In this document: one piece after another, positions 11,736 to 28,059 of the stretch
How positions within the stretch are numbered: position 1 is the stretch's first letter
Layout: the number at the start of each line of letters is the position of its first letter
Source of the DNA: Dunaliella salina
Lineage: Eukaryota; Chlorophyta; Chlorophyceae; Chlamydomonadales; Dunaliellaceae
Direction of reading: 5' to 3'
Length of the DNA stretch: 57,357 bases
Assembly (NCBI GenBank): GCA_002284615.2
Contig: MU069600.1
Span: forward strand, 321,893 to 379,249
The notes under the pieces: model-generated
What the model was told of the DNA's origin: nothing
The model's database searches: none
What the model saw: only the letters and a program-made list of their open reading frames with translations
Position numbers and translations under genes: made by a program

Positions 11736-11830
11736 AATTCTACGTGAGCCAAAGGGTGCGTGCATTAAGGGAAGAACCCCTAACGGAAAGTCAGAGGCCT
11801 CACCAGAAGGCCCTCTAGACCTACACTAGA
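11736..11830 (+). repeat. Dispersed repeat family R5 directly after (AAAAG)n
   Basis: The blocks GTGAGCCAAAGGGTGCGTGC, AACCCCTAACGGAAAGT and CAGAGGCCTCACCAGAAGG match 32203-32280. There too, short AAAAG units come directly before the repeat. This looks like a SINE-type unit with an adjacent purine tail. No gene was recognised at 11831-12050. Confidence 0.55.
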
Positions 11831-12052
11831 CACAGCTAGCATAGGAGAGAACCAGAAACAGAGTTAATGAAGATCAAAGAAATTCAAGAGCATGCCTGGT
11901 GTTAATGATGTATGTCAATTTTTGGATGGCATGGCATTGCTACTGATTCAGCTTTGTGCCTGGTAAGGCCCAGATTCATAAGAGGTTTGATTCTGTTACC
12001 ATTGTAGATAGTGCCAGCCACACCAAGTAGGATGATATGCAGAGTTACTTTG

Positions 12053-13690
12053 TTAATCCTGTTTGGATTTCTTGAGCTGCGGGATTAAAGTCTGGTTACA
12101 GTGTGAAGAACGTTGAGCTGCTGCGTGTTCCAAAATTGTGGATGGGTTGGTGTTCAGTGCAGAATTTTGATTTGACAAGGTGGATGTCCTTGTCACAATC
12201 AGGGATCTTAGAGGAGGGATCCGGATGGACTGGTCGACCTCGTACAGAGTGCACAAAGACAGCATCTGGGCGGCTTTGGTGGCGGCTGAAGAGCCATTAC
12301 CATTAGGGAACACCCAATCAGGAATGCTAAGTGTAACGTTTTCAGGGACTTACATGCCCTGTTCCTGGAGTCCCTCATTACTGCAGCCATCCATACCAAT
12401 AAGGGATGAGCCAAACCAGCCTTAACTGAGGGCTTTTGCACAGAGACTGAGGCCTGCATGATGTCTGTTGGTGTGCATCCCACTCATTGTGGAATTGGTA
12501 CACCTGAGGAGTATGTGGTCAATATTGTCTTCATCACCACAGAGTAGGCACCTCACAGAAGTGGAAGGAAAGTTGAATTTGAAGGCATGTTTTTGTGTGT
12601 ACAGCGCATTTGTTCCGTACTTAATCACATTAATTTGCTGTTTAAGGGTAAACCTCATGATTTTTTCCAAAAGGAGTTGCTGATTTCCTTGTTTGAAAAT
12701 TGAAAACTTGGATTGTAAACTGGGATGTTGACTATGATGGTTGGGGAAGCGGGTTGAGGGGCAGAGTTGAGCCTCTGCCACCTATTGTAATGGTAACCAG
12801 AAGTAGCAGCACATCCAAGCTTATGCTTTTTGTGCATGTGTTCTTTCAGTTTGTCATTCAGGTCGGTGAGATACTGGATTGGGAAAGCATGGGAGCAGTG
12901 CATGCCAGCATTCTGTGCGTGAGAGGTCTTCAATAAGAGCCAGTAAAAGTTGTGGAATGGGTCCCTGCAGGGTTGATCAATTCGCCGGTTTGACAAAATA
13001 AATTCGCCAATTATGCGAGAAAATTCGAAATTCGACGCATAATGCGAACGCATGTTTGCCTGCTAGACAAAGGGGAGGAAGGGGTAGCAACCACCCCAAC
13101 CACCCCCCCAACCACCCTATCCCCCTTGCCATTCTTCCCCCCCTTTCCCAAGTCTATATAAATAATTTAATGGGGAAATACAGAGGTCCTGAATGGGACC
13201 ATGTGAGGGTGCAAAGGGGGATCTGAGGTTGCCTTACACCCCCTTCTTGGCACAAGGCATAAAATTCTACGAATTGACAATTTAAAATGCGAAAAATGCG
13301 TCAAAAATTTGAATTTCGAATCAATTCGAAATTGGCGAATTGACCAACCCTGGGTCCCTGGCATCTGGAAGTACAACGTCTGTGGTGTCTGTGAGGGCTG
13401 CCGCACAGGCGCAGGCGTCAGCTCCTTCGTTGCCTGATATGCCAGTGTGGGCTTTGACTTTGTAAAAATGAATAGGGTGTGGGGAATTCTGTTGATATAG
13501 CATGAATGATCTCCGCATGCAGGTGGTTCCTCATGCGCATCAGATTCAGGGAAAGGCAGGATGCACTACCAGTGGCAATGTCAGTTTGTTCCCAATAAAG
13601 TACCACAAGAATGAGCGCAAGTTCTGCTCCGGTGATGGCGTCAGTGGGCCCATGACCATTGGGTTTTATGTGCAGCTGTGAGTGTTGGGA
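12053..13690 (-). mobile_element. LINE fragment L1: RNase H and Cys/His 3' region, split by a hAT element
   Basis: Minus-strand remnant of a non-LTR retrotransposon. Reading from 13680 downward: an RNase H domain (AITGAELALILV, then QTDIATGSAS, then YKVKAHTGISGNEGADA, with the conserved H and D residues), a frame interruption, then a zinc-binding-like segment CLLCGDEDNIDHILLRC (about 12500-12560), and a region containing VPENV and IPDW. The frame is broken several times. The hAT-type element 12968-13352 sits between the RNase H end and the sequence FHNFYWLLL. The VPENV segment is related to fragment L5 (50000-50200). Not functional. Confidence 0.8.
12968..13352. mobile_element. hAT-type MITE with perfect 8-bp target duplication
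   Basis: The termini CAGGGTTGATCAATTCGCC and GGCGAATTGACCAACCCTG form an inverted repeat with one mismatch. The element is flanked by GGTCCCTG on both sides (12960-12967 and 13353-13360). The CAGGG start and the 8-bp duplication are hallmarks of the hAT superfamily. The 385-bp interior has no transposase. It is inserted into LINE fragment L1. Confidence 0.9.
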
Positions 13691-13987
13691 GGATGGGGGA
13701 GTGTTCCTTCCTGGCTTGTGAAAGCCTGAACCAGAGAGTGGTGGGAGTCATGAAAGGAAAAAGGAAAAGCTACGCTATTAGACATCGTCCGATAGCATTG
13801 ATTAAGGGAAGGACCTTCTTGGTCAAGGCAAATCCTCACCTGTACCTAAAGTCGAACCCCGGACCTCCCGCATCCCGGGCGTCATCATTTTTTGTGTTTA
13901 TGACACTGCCATCTGTGCGCATGATTTTTCTCCAGATGTTACTTCCAGGTGTGAAAATTTTCTAGTACTTGGCAGGAACGAAGGCTG

Positions 13988-14332
13988 CCCTCTGTAACAT
14001 CCCGGGCAATACTTTTTTACGAAGTGTTTCATTGGTATGCGAAGCCAAGCCAGGGTCACCTCAGATTACCACAATCTAGAGGTCCCCGGTTCGATCCTTG
14101 ACGGCAACCATCATAAGCTCCGTCAAACACTTCAAACATTGTCTTCCCCGAAGGTCGCGCCTGACCACTGACCGCTACTTGTGACAAAACACGTAAAACT
14201 TGAAAAGGTTTGGGGGTTGTGTTAACTCACGAGGACGCGAGTTCAGGAGGGTGGGGAGGAATGTAACAACCACATATGGGCTAACAATGCCTTCCGTTGC
14301 ATCCTGGGCAATACCTTTTCAAGAAGTGTTAC
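13988..14332 (+). mobile_element. Miniature LTR-like element (TRIM candidate)
   Basis: A purine tract GGGTGGGGAGGAA (about 14250-14262) is followed by TGTAACAACC...AAGTGTTACA (14263-14332), a 70-bp LTR-like unit with TG...CA ends. A 46-bp match to its last two thirds is at 13988-14033 and shares GGGCAATAC. The interior is about 230 bp and non-coding. It contains GGTTCGATCC (about 14089-14098), identical to a tRNA B-box. The left repeat lacks its 5' part. 13691-13987 and 14333-14850 contain no gene I recognise. Confidence 0.5.
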
Positions 14333-14850
14333 ACCCTCGCTTGAGGGCACTTGTGTGAGCATCTATGGATGTTAGGAGGAAGTAATTGGAACTTCTTTTT
14401 CCAAGTGTTTGATGCTAGGTGCTGATGGGTGCGCAGCGGCGTGGCAGAATATGGAAGATCCGAGGGTAGCCAGTGAGCCGGAACATATTGACTGAGGAGT
14501 TGGAACCAATCTTTGTTAGCGCTGTATAGCGCTTCTCGTGCATTAGGATTCCAGACCACAGTTAGTTGCAGGGATAAGAAGGTAGGGCAGGGTTAGGAAG
14601 GGTATCAAACCAGTGTTGACGTGTTTGGAATTGGATGTTTCCGGCAGGAAATTCGGTAAGCACTTATGCAAGATCTAAATAGTTGTCAAGCCAACTCGTC
14701 TAAGCCTTGCAGCTGAAGCCTCTCCAGTGGGGCAGGAGCATGACGGTGGGGCGTGGAAAAAGAATCAAACGTAACGCACTGTATGCATATGCAGAAGCCC
14801 ATTTGATCCTCAGTGACATGCAAGCTGGCTTCCTTAAGGAGAAAGACATA

Positions 14851-15035
14851 CCGTAGCTGCACGACCAGTTCGAAAGGTCCCCCCAAAATAATTAATTTTC
14901 CTATTTCGAATGGCAATATTCTAATGGCCAGGAGTTAATGCTTCACTTCGAGGGGCGCTTCGAAGGGATCGAATGGCTCGCGGCTGGCCTTAATTCCTCA
15001 GTACGAATGCCCAATTCGAATTTTGCTGCAAGGAG

Positions 15036-15070
<35 letters not shown>

Positions 15071-15983
15071 AGGGAATGGGGGCTGGAGGGGCTTGCAAGC
15101 CCTAATTGGGCGCATTTTTGCTCCCTGCGAAGAGCAAACCTCACCATCAGCATCCAACCCTCAGCAGTCCACAAGCTGTCACTGCCGTACAGCCCATGCA
15201 TAAACCACCAATTGGGGCCCATGCATAAACACTGGAGCCCATGCACAAACCACCAATTGGGGCCCATGCATGCAACATCAACCCAGCTGTCACCTGGAGG
15301 ACGCCCCATGTGGTCCTTCTGCTGTACTGGCTGCCCATTTTTGTCTGCCTGGGCCTTGGCAAGCTTGTTTTGGGTCCCTAGGAGCTGCTGGGTGGGGGAT
15401 ACAGGCTTCAGCCACTTAGCTAAGGGGCATGACCTTGAGCTGGGGGCCATTGAGGCCATTTTCAGCACTTGCCCTTTTCAGCCCCAATTTTATTTAATTT
15501 CTAATTCGAGCGGAGTTCAAAAGCTCAGGCAATAATTAATTAAAGATTTCGAATTTCGAGGTTCGAATGCCCGAGAATTAATTATGGCCATGGGGGGAGC
15601 CAATGTCGTGTTCGAGTGAATCGCGGGTGAAAAATTTTCCGGTTCGGGAAATTTGTGAAATTTCGAAAATTTTCTTATTTTGCCTAATCAGGCACTTTCA
15701 ATCATTGAGCTTCCTTCGCTCATGCAAGCCAGCAATGCAGCTTCGAGCCGACTGTGCTTCCCGCAGGAGCTCTCTTTACCCACACACAGCCTGTCAGCAG
15801 GCTGTCCGCTGGGCAAGGGAGGGGAGCATTCAGAAATGATTCAAGTGCCTGATTAGGCAAAAAGAAAATTTCCGAAATTTCACAAATTTCCCGAGCCGGA
15901 AAAATTTTTCACCCGCGATTCGCGCGAACACGACATTGGCTCCCCGCCTGACCATAATTTTCGAACTGGCCGCGCAGCTACGG
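14851..15983. mobile_element. MITE family F1, copy d, hosting an F2 element
   Basis: The termini CCGTAGCTGCACGACCAGTT and AACTGGCCGCGCAGCTACGG are flanked by TA (14849-14850 and 15984-15985). The interior has a (CTG)n run at about 15037-15068 and several repeats of GCCCATGCATAAACCACCAA type. Element F2b (15585-15954) lies inside, close to the right terminus. Confidence 0.85.
15585..15954. mobile_element. MITE family F2, copy b, nested in F1 copy d
   Basis: The termini TGGCCATGGGGGGAGCCAAT and ATTGGCTCCCCGCCTGACCA are flanked by TA (15583-15584 and 15955-15956). The inverted repeats run for about 110 bp and meet at GCCTAATCAGGCACTT / AAGTGCCTGATTAGGC. The unique centre is about 150 bp. The end motif is shared with 6615-7083. 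Confidence 0.85.
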
Positions 15984-16005
15984 TAATACAGCAACTATAG
16001 AACGT

Positions 16006-16670
16006 AATCATGGCTCTAGAAGATGCAAAGGCATCCAAAATAGGATACAAGGCCCCCATTGTAGACTCTTTTTCTGCATTCAACACCACTGGACATGACC
16101 TGCTAACTTCTTCCCTCGTATCCTTCCAGAGAGGAAAAGACTCAACTCCAGTCGACCAGATGCTGTTTTGATCACCCCTTTTAATGCCAATGATACTTCT
16201 AACGGTGTTTCTCCTACCCATTCCCATCACGCTTTGCGCAGCTCCTCACGGAGGACCACCAGAACTAGCCGCATGAGGCAACCCCATGAACTTCATGCAA
16301 ATGAACGTCATATGCACCTAATAGAAATCAACTTCTGTGGAGACACAAGGCCAGAGCATCAGTTCAATGCGGCAAAGCAGCAGCATGCAGACCTTTGTAA
16401 ACTTATCAACAATAAAGCTGTTACAATTCACCCTATTCTCCTGGGTGTAGGTGGAACTATTTCTGCTGAGCATACTCTAAAGCAATTCAAACAACTAGGA
16501 TTGGATCACCAGTGTGCCATGGAGCTTGCTCAACAATTTCATGCCCATTCTGTTCGATATGCCCACAAACTAGTCACCACACGCCGCGCAATTGAAATCA
16601 AGAATGTTTCCCAAAGCCAGATTCTAGAGCCAGGTGCTTCTAGTAACCCTCCAGATCCACATTAGCATTC
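16006..16670 (+). mobile_element. LINE fragment L2: reverse-transcriptase stub joined to the C-terminal region
   Basis: 16008-16130 encodes a piece of a reverse transcriptase (GLEDAKASK-like, then FSAFNTTGHDLL) that matches the same part of L3 (about 30190-30290). The sequence then jumps to a continuous 165-codon frame (16168-16665) containing HPILLGVGGTI and AHKLVTTRRAIE. This is a LINE 3'-terminal motif also present in L4. The middle of the element is deleted, so it cannot be autonomous. Confidence 0.7.
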
Positions 16671-17401
16671 TCTTCTTCATACCTTGTGGTGGAGGGGACA
16701 CACGGCTCTCTTTTGAGCCTATGTGTCTCCTTTTCCTTAATTGATGTAGGGAGAGTCTGCCTACGTAGTTTTTCTTTTCTTTTTTTCTTTTCCTTTCATT
16801 ACTTTTCCAGTCAGTTTTTTGGGCCGAATCATTTAATCTTAGGGAAATCAATCCAGCATGAATGGTCTTAATAAAAATGCTGCACTGCAGCAGGCATGCG
16901 TTGCTTAAAAAAGGGGAATAGAACATTCACAATGGCAGGATAATACTTCCTTCGCCCTTCACCAATTAAATCCAACAGCTGGAAGCGTCATGCACATTCC
17001 CCCAGAGAAAAAGAAAAGATCAATGATCCTTGACCTTGGTATTGAGATTTGTTGTATGTGTCTCACACTGGTAATCTTAACTTCAATTGAATGAAGCATG
17101 CCTGGAGGGAAATTTAGTAAGCTTGCTCCGACACTAAATGGTCAGCAAGAGCCCCAGGCTGTAGGCCTTCTTTTGCAAACATGCGTTACCAAACAGGGCA
17201 CAAAAGAGCACAGAAAGATTAGACAACCTGGAGCTTGCCCTTGCTCCACGTCGGAACGAACACTTGATTTGCATTGCAAATTTTGTCACACAAAAACAAA
17301 CAAGTGATTACTTTTATGAAAGCCTGCAGAAATGCACCAACTTCGCAACAGCCAGTGCCAGACCATACCACGTAGCACTGATGGATTGGCTGGCCACCAC
17401 A
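16671..17401. other. R5 repeat and 3' flank of the FAM133-like gene
   Basis: 16675-16800 carries R5 motifs (GGTGGAGGGGAC, GTGTCTCCTTTTYCTTAATT, CTACGTAG) and a TTTTC-rich tail, matching 32155-32360. The rest up to 17401 probably includes the 3' untranslated region of the minus-strand gene. I see no other gene. Confidence 0.5.
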
Positions 17402-23974
<6,573 letters not shown>

Positions 23975-24309
23975 GGCACCAAATGCTGGACAATAGCAGA
24001 TGTCCCTGAATCAACTCTGCTCCTTGTAGAAATTACTAGATTGAATTGTGCCCTTTTGCAGTTAAAGATAAAGTGTTTCAAAATTGAGAGTGAAGCAACT
24101 GAAGAAATGTAGATTGTCATGTCTTCATACATTGAACGTCGTATAAATTTTTTACTTTTCGGGGAACAGCATTGTGACAATGTGAGGGCTGCTTAGTAGG
24201 GCTGCTGCATCAGGTCCTTCTCACATGCTCCCGAGTCACTTAGTCAAGCCGTCCTGCTCATCCTCTGGAATGCTGCTACCATGCAGGTCTGATAATGCTG
24301 TTTACACAG
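23975..24309. promoter_or_regulatory. Probable bidirectional promoter, FAM133-like / QCR6
   Basis: The minus-strand gene starts at 23974 and the first recognised plus-strand QCR6 exon begins at 24310. The unresolved QCR6 first exon and 5' leader must lie here or within the short leftward overlap. No TATA box stands out. The assignment rests on the head-to-head arrangement only. Confidence 0.45.
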
Positions 24310-24901
24310 AGGAGGATCAGAAGCCGCAGGTGAGCACAGAGCGCATGCGCAACAGCAGTTGGTTGGCTTCCTCTGGAGCCATTTTCCCCTCCTCACAGTG
24401 ATGCGTGTTGTCAATCGCACTGCAGATAGAGGAGGAGTGCAAGCCTCACTGTGTGAAGCAGTGGCAGGAGTACAAGGTGAGTAGGGTCTGGGCTTGAGAA
24501 ATTGCTTGCGCTGGGCGCCACCCCCTTGCTGCAGCACTCTTTATGTGCCTCCTGCATGGCACACCCCTCCTGTGCTTGCATGGCCAGCTCTTTTGTTAAC
24601 ATGTAAGGTCTACCTTTTTCACGCAGGCATGCGTTGAGCGAATTCAAGGGGACACCACGGGGCAAGCTCACTGCTCAGGGCAGTACTTCGATTTTTGGCA
24701 CTGCGTGGACCACTGCGTGAGTACCTGCCCTCTTCTTCTTTCTTTTCACCAGCCAGCTCATTTTTTGCCCTGTCTGCTGCGTCGCGTCCTGACGAGCTTT
24801 GACTGCCCAGTGCGCACAAATCCCCGTGAGATATACGACAACTGTCGCTCTTCCCCCCATCGTCGCAGGCCGCCCCCAAGATTTTCTCTAGGTTAAAGTG
24901 A
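24310..24901 (+). CDS. QCR6: Cytochrome bc1 complex hinge protein (QCR6/UQCRH), 5' exon unresolved
   Basis: Small acidic subunit of mitochondrial complex III that helps cytochrome c1 meet cytochrome c, on the intermembrane-space side. Exons: 24310-24329, 24426-24476, 24627-24716 and 24869-24901 (TGA), all GT-AG with consistent phases. The product reads EEDQKPQ, then IEEECKPHCVKQWQEYK, then ACVERIQGDTTGQAHC...FWHCVDHC, then AAPKIFSRLK. Four of the Cys residues form the paired-cysteine helical hairpin typical of the family, and the last ten residues are characteristic. Plant homologues are about 69 residues; 63 are visible here, so only a very short first exon is missing. No candidate ATG upstream joined in phase. 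The neighbour on the minus strand is the FAM133-like gene. Confidence 0.92.
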
Positions 24902-26515
24902 GCGTTGCTCGCCATGCTGCTTCTAGAGCTTCGATGATGATATCCTGTCGATCAGGTGGGACTTGCCCATTTGAACGTACCTGTTTGCCATCTGTGCGCA
25001 CAGTGATTGCAACCTGTGCGGGGGTTAGTGTAAAGAGACTTTGGTATCAAGTATGTTCATGTCAATTTGAGCCTCTCCTGTGCCCGTGGGTGTGTCTTCC
25101 TGCGGCAGGGGTGTGCCAATGGTTTGATAATTAACCACTCCTCTTAGCTTGTGACTGTGTGCCTTGTTCTTGCTTCATACTCTGCCAACACTTTCCACTT
25201 CTGCTGTTCTTCCTCTTCATTTTTTCATAAGAAAGGATTTAATAATGGCCCTTTTACAATGGGCGAGCCACCCTGCACTCATCAAGGATGCCCTTCCGCG
25301 TGCCTCGCGTTGTCTCTCAGGAATAAATTATAGCAGTTACGAGCCTTTCACTTCTCTTAAGAAAAATCGAGGATACAGGAATCCAGGGAGGGGTCATGCT
25401 CATTTTGGCAGAAAAAGGTTTTCAAGTTTGCACCAATCGACCAGTGCTCCTGGATTTAAGCTGTTTTTTAAGGTTGTCTAATAATGTCTGATGTGATGTC
25501 AGATTTGTCGGGGGACACAGGGTGAACGTGCTGGTGGGGTGGTACTTGCTGACAGGTGTGCAAGCCAATGCAGGAAGTGCCATCGCATCGCAAGCGCTGC
25601 GTCCCCCGGTGACCTGAGCACATCTCCGGGTGCTGGCAAGCATGACACTTCTATTGAAACTTAAAGGAGGCCAAACTGTGGCCTGTGTGGAAAGGCGTGT
25701 TCTTTAACTGGGTGTCGCAGCACTTTTTTGGTGCCATATGCGTGACCACACAACCTCCCGCCCCAATTTTGCCTCAAAGAAGCTGGGAGATGTGCTTGAT
25801 GTTTTAGGACTGGTTCAGGGAGGCTGACAGCCAGGTGTTGGAAGAAATGCTATCCAAACCATGCACCTCCCCACATGCTTTTTGCACCTGTTTGGAGAGC
25901 AAAAAAGCTGCAATTCAGCGCACATTTCAGGTCCGAAAATGGTACAGGCATTGCTGAGACATGCAACAAGGCAGTTATTGGCCACTTTTTGCCTAGGAAG
26001 GGGGGGTCCAGCCGTGGGGACAGCCTGAGTTTGACCCTTAAGCCACGTTGTTCGGCTGCTCGGTATCATAAAAAAAAAAAAAAGGGGTGCGGAGATACTT
26101 CGTCTCATTGTCTTGGTTTGTCTTGGTCATGCCCTCACCATCAGCAAAAAATGGCCTAACATGCAGGGCAACCAGGTTGAATTGGCAGACAACGAGTCTG
26201 GAGGCTCGCAAGGCGTATGTGTTAAGCATGAAGGAAAAAAGAAAACCTATGCATACTTGTAAGCAAACTTCACAGGTGGTCCTACTTGTTTACTTACAAG
26301 TGGCAAATCAGGACACTATCATCATAGAAACCATTACAAGATCGTCCTATGATGCAACTTATTACAGATTTATAAAAAAAGGCCATCAGACAGAACGCAT
26401 AATTGTGGTGTCCTGTATTGAAACAATCAAAGCTTACTAAAGATATTGTCTCAATATCAGTTCAGCAAGTTAAAATTTAAGATTACCATGCATAATCTGT
26501 ATCTCCATGCCTGAA
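24902..26515. other. QCR6 3' flank; no further gene recognised
   Basis: The 3' untranslated region of QCR6 lies at the left. The rest has only short frames. A CACGTTGTTCGGCTGCTCGG block followed by poly-A near 26042-26083 resembles the end of a short fragment at 27915-27960 (GTTTGGTTGCCCGGTATCAT) and probably marks retroelement debris. Confidence 0.4.
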
Positions 26516-26517
26516 TA

Positions 26518-26717
26518 CTGTACAGCTACGCGTCCATTACGCATTATATAATCTCTTTCAAGGAGCACATAATGCATATGGGGTTTTCTGGAAGGGGGGT
26601 GCGTGAAGGTATGAACAAGTGTGTAAAGAAAAGGTTAAGCAGGGTGCGTCCTGATGCGAAAGGGAGATATTCATTTGCTGGAAAAGGGAAGTGCGAACTG
26701 GTCACGGAGCTGTACAG
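26518..26717. mobile_element. Short MITE (TA target site), related to F1 ends
   Basis: The termini are CTGTACAGCTACGCGTCC and GGTCACGGAGCTGTACAG, flanked by TA (26516-26517 and 26718-26719). The inner end GAACTGGTCACGGAGCT resembles the F1 end GAACTGGTCATGGAGCT, so the two families may share a mobiliser. 200 bp, non-coding. Confidence 0.65.
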
Positions 26718-27554
26718 TAACAATTTTTTCCCTGCATGGTGTGCGCTCAACATGGATTTTTCTTTCAAGGATGAGCAGTCAAGGTAAGGTAAGGTTACAT
26801 CGCTATATCTGCCTACGAGGGCAGCTGAGCAGAGACACAGACCTGGAACTAGACAAGTCTTCGAAAATGTGTATAGAAATGTCAACTGTTGAGAAACATG
26901 CACTCAAAGTACCACATAAAGCAGAGGTTCTCCAAGTAAGCACTAAGAAAATGGCACAAGAAGTCTTAACCTGAATGCTCATATGTTTGACTCGTAACTC
27001 CAGATGTTCAGAGAACAGAGTGCAAGGAAAGAGATGGTCAAATGCAGATTTGCATGATGCTTGGCAAACAATCTGCTCGAAACTCCAACACCCTATTGCA
27101 ATGTTTTATGGTATGGAAGGAACTACAGCAACAGCCTGAGAGCACATGCTCATGGGAACTCCACGTTAACTTGAATTTTTAAGCAATACCTGGCATTCAC
27201 GTTTGCTCCTCTCAACCCACACTCAAAAGCTTGGATGAAACCATCTATAAGGATCCCTTGGGTAACTCTGCATTGGTCACTCTGCCGTCCCGCTGTCCAG
27301 GTCTTCCAATAAGGCTTTCAGGGCAGCTACCCCTGGGCATGCTTTGAGCAGTCAAGTACTTATCCATGGATGGAAGTCATCAAAATTGCCCCTGCATGGT
27401 TGTTAAAAAGCAGTTTTGCGCTGCTCTGTTGATGCGTGGATGCAAAACTAACCCTTTTGGGGGTACGTGGTGATGATGATACAATGATGTACAGCAACAG
27501 TGCCTGCAAAGAAATGTAATGTAATGTGTGGCCAGGTTCAGCAGGTGATAAGCT

Positions 27555-27830
27555 CAAGAATGGGGAGGGGATACAGCCACATGCAGTAAGGAAAGACTCA
27601 ACAGTCAGCGCTGGCTCTAGTGTGAAGTTCTACCAACTGAGGCAATCTACAAGCAACCAAGCAATTGTGTGTCCGGCGGGTGTCGGCCGTCTGTCCGACT
27701 GCATGGCTCGCTCTATCATAACAAAGTAGCCCATCCTATAGGCTCCCGTCCATGGTCCCCCATTGCTCAAGTTGCTGCATTGTATGGCATGTTTGGTGCT
27801 GTTGAGTTGTGTTTAAGTGTTGACAGTACA
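27555..27830 (+). repeat. Dispersed repeat family R2, long copy
   Basis: Starts near TAAGGAAAGACTCAACAGTC and ends near GGCATGTTTGGTGCTGTT. The same order of blocks is found at 32540-32795 and, inverted, at 46133-46390. At about 260 bp with no coding sequence it fits a SINE. A poly-A or clear target duplication was not identified. Confidence 0.65.
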
Positions 27831-28059
27831 AAATGGAAAAAGGGAAAATTATGCAGGCAGATAAAACCCTCCCTGCAGCAACTATTTGCATTACGATACA
27901 TAACATCAGGAAAATTAACCTTCAGCCAAGTAGTTTGGTTGCCCGGTATCATGAAAAAATTTCAGAGGTAAAATGTATGTCTTATTTTGGAAAAAATGAA
28001 AGATATTATCCTCAGAACGACCTTCCAAAAAAAAGGGCCTGCGTCATGTAACATTACTC

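Noticed and set aside
11127..11829. Long Phe/Ser/Leu-rich and Lys/Arg/Glu-rich frames
   Set aside because: Pure products of the (AAAAG)n array, open in several frames on both strands.
14040..14112. tRNA gene
   Set aside because: It has a B-box (GGTTCGATCC), but the T-stem does not pair, there is no convincing A-box, and the acceptor arms do not match.
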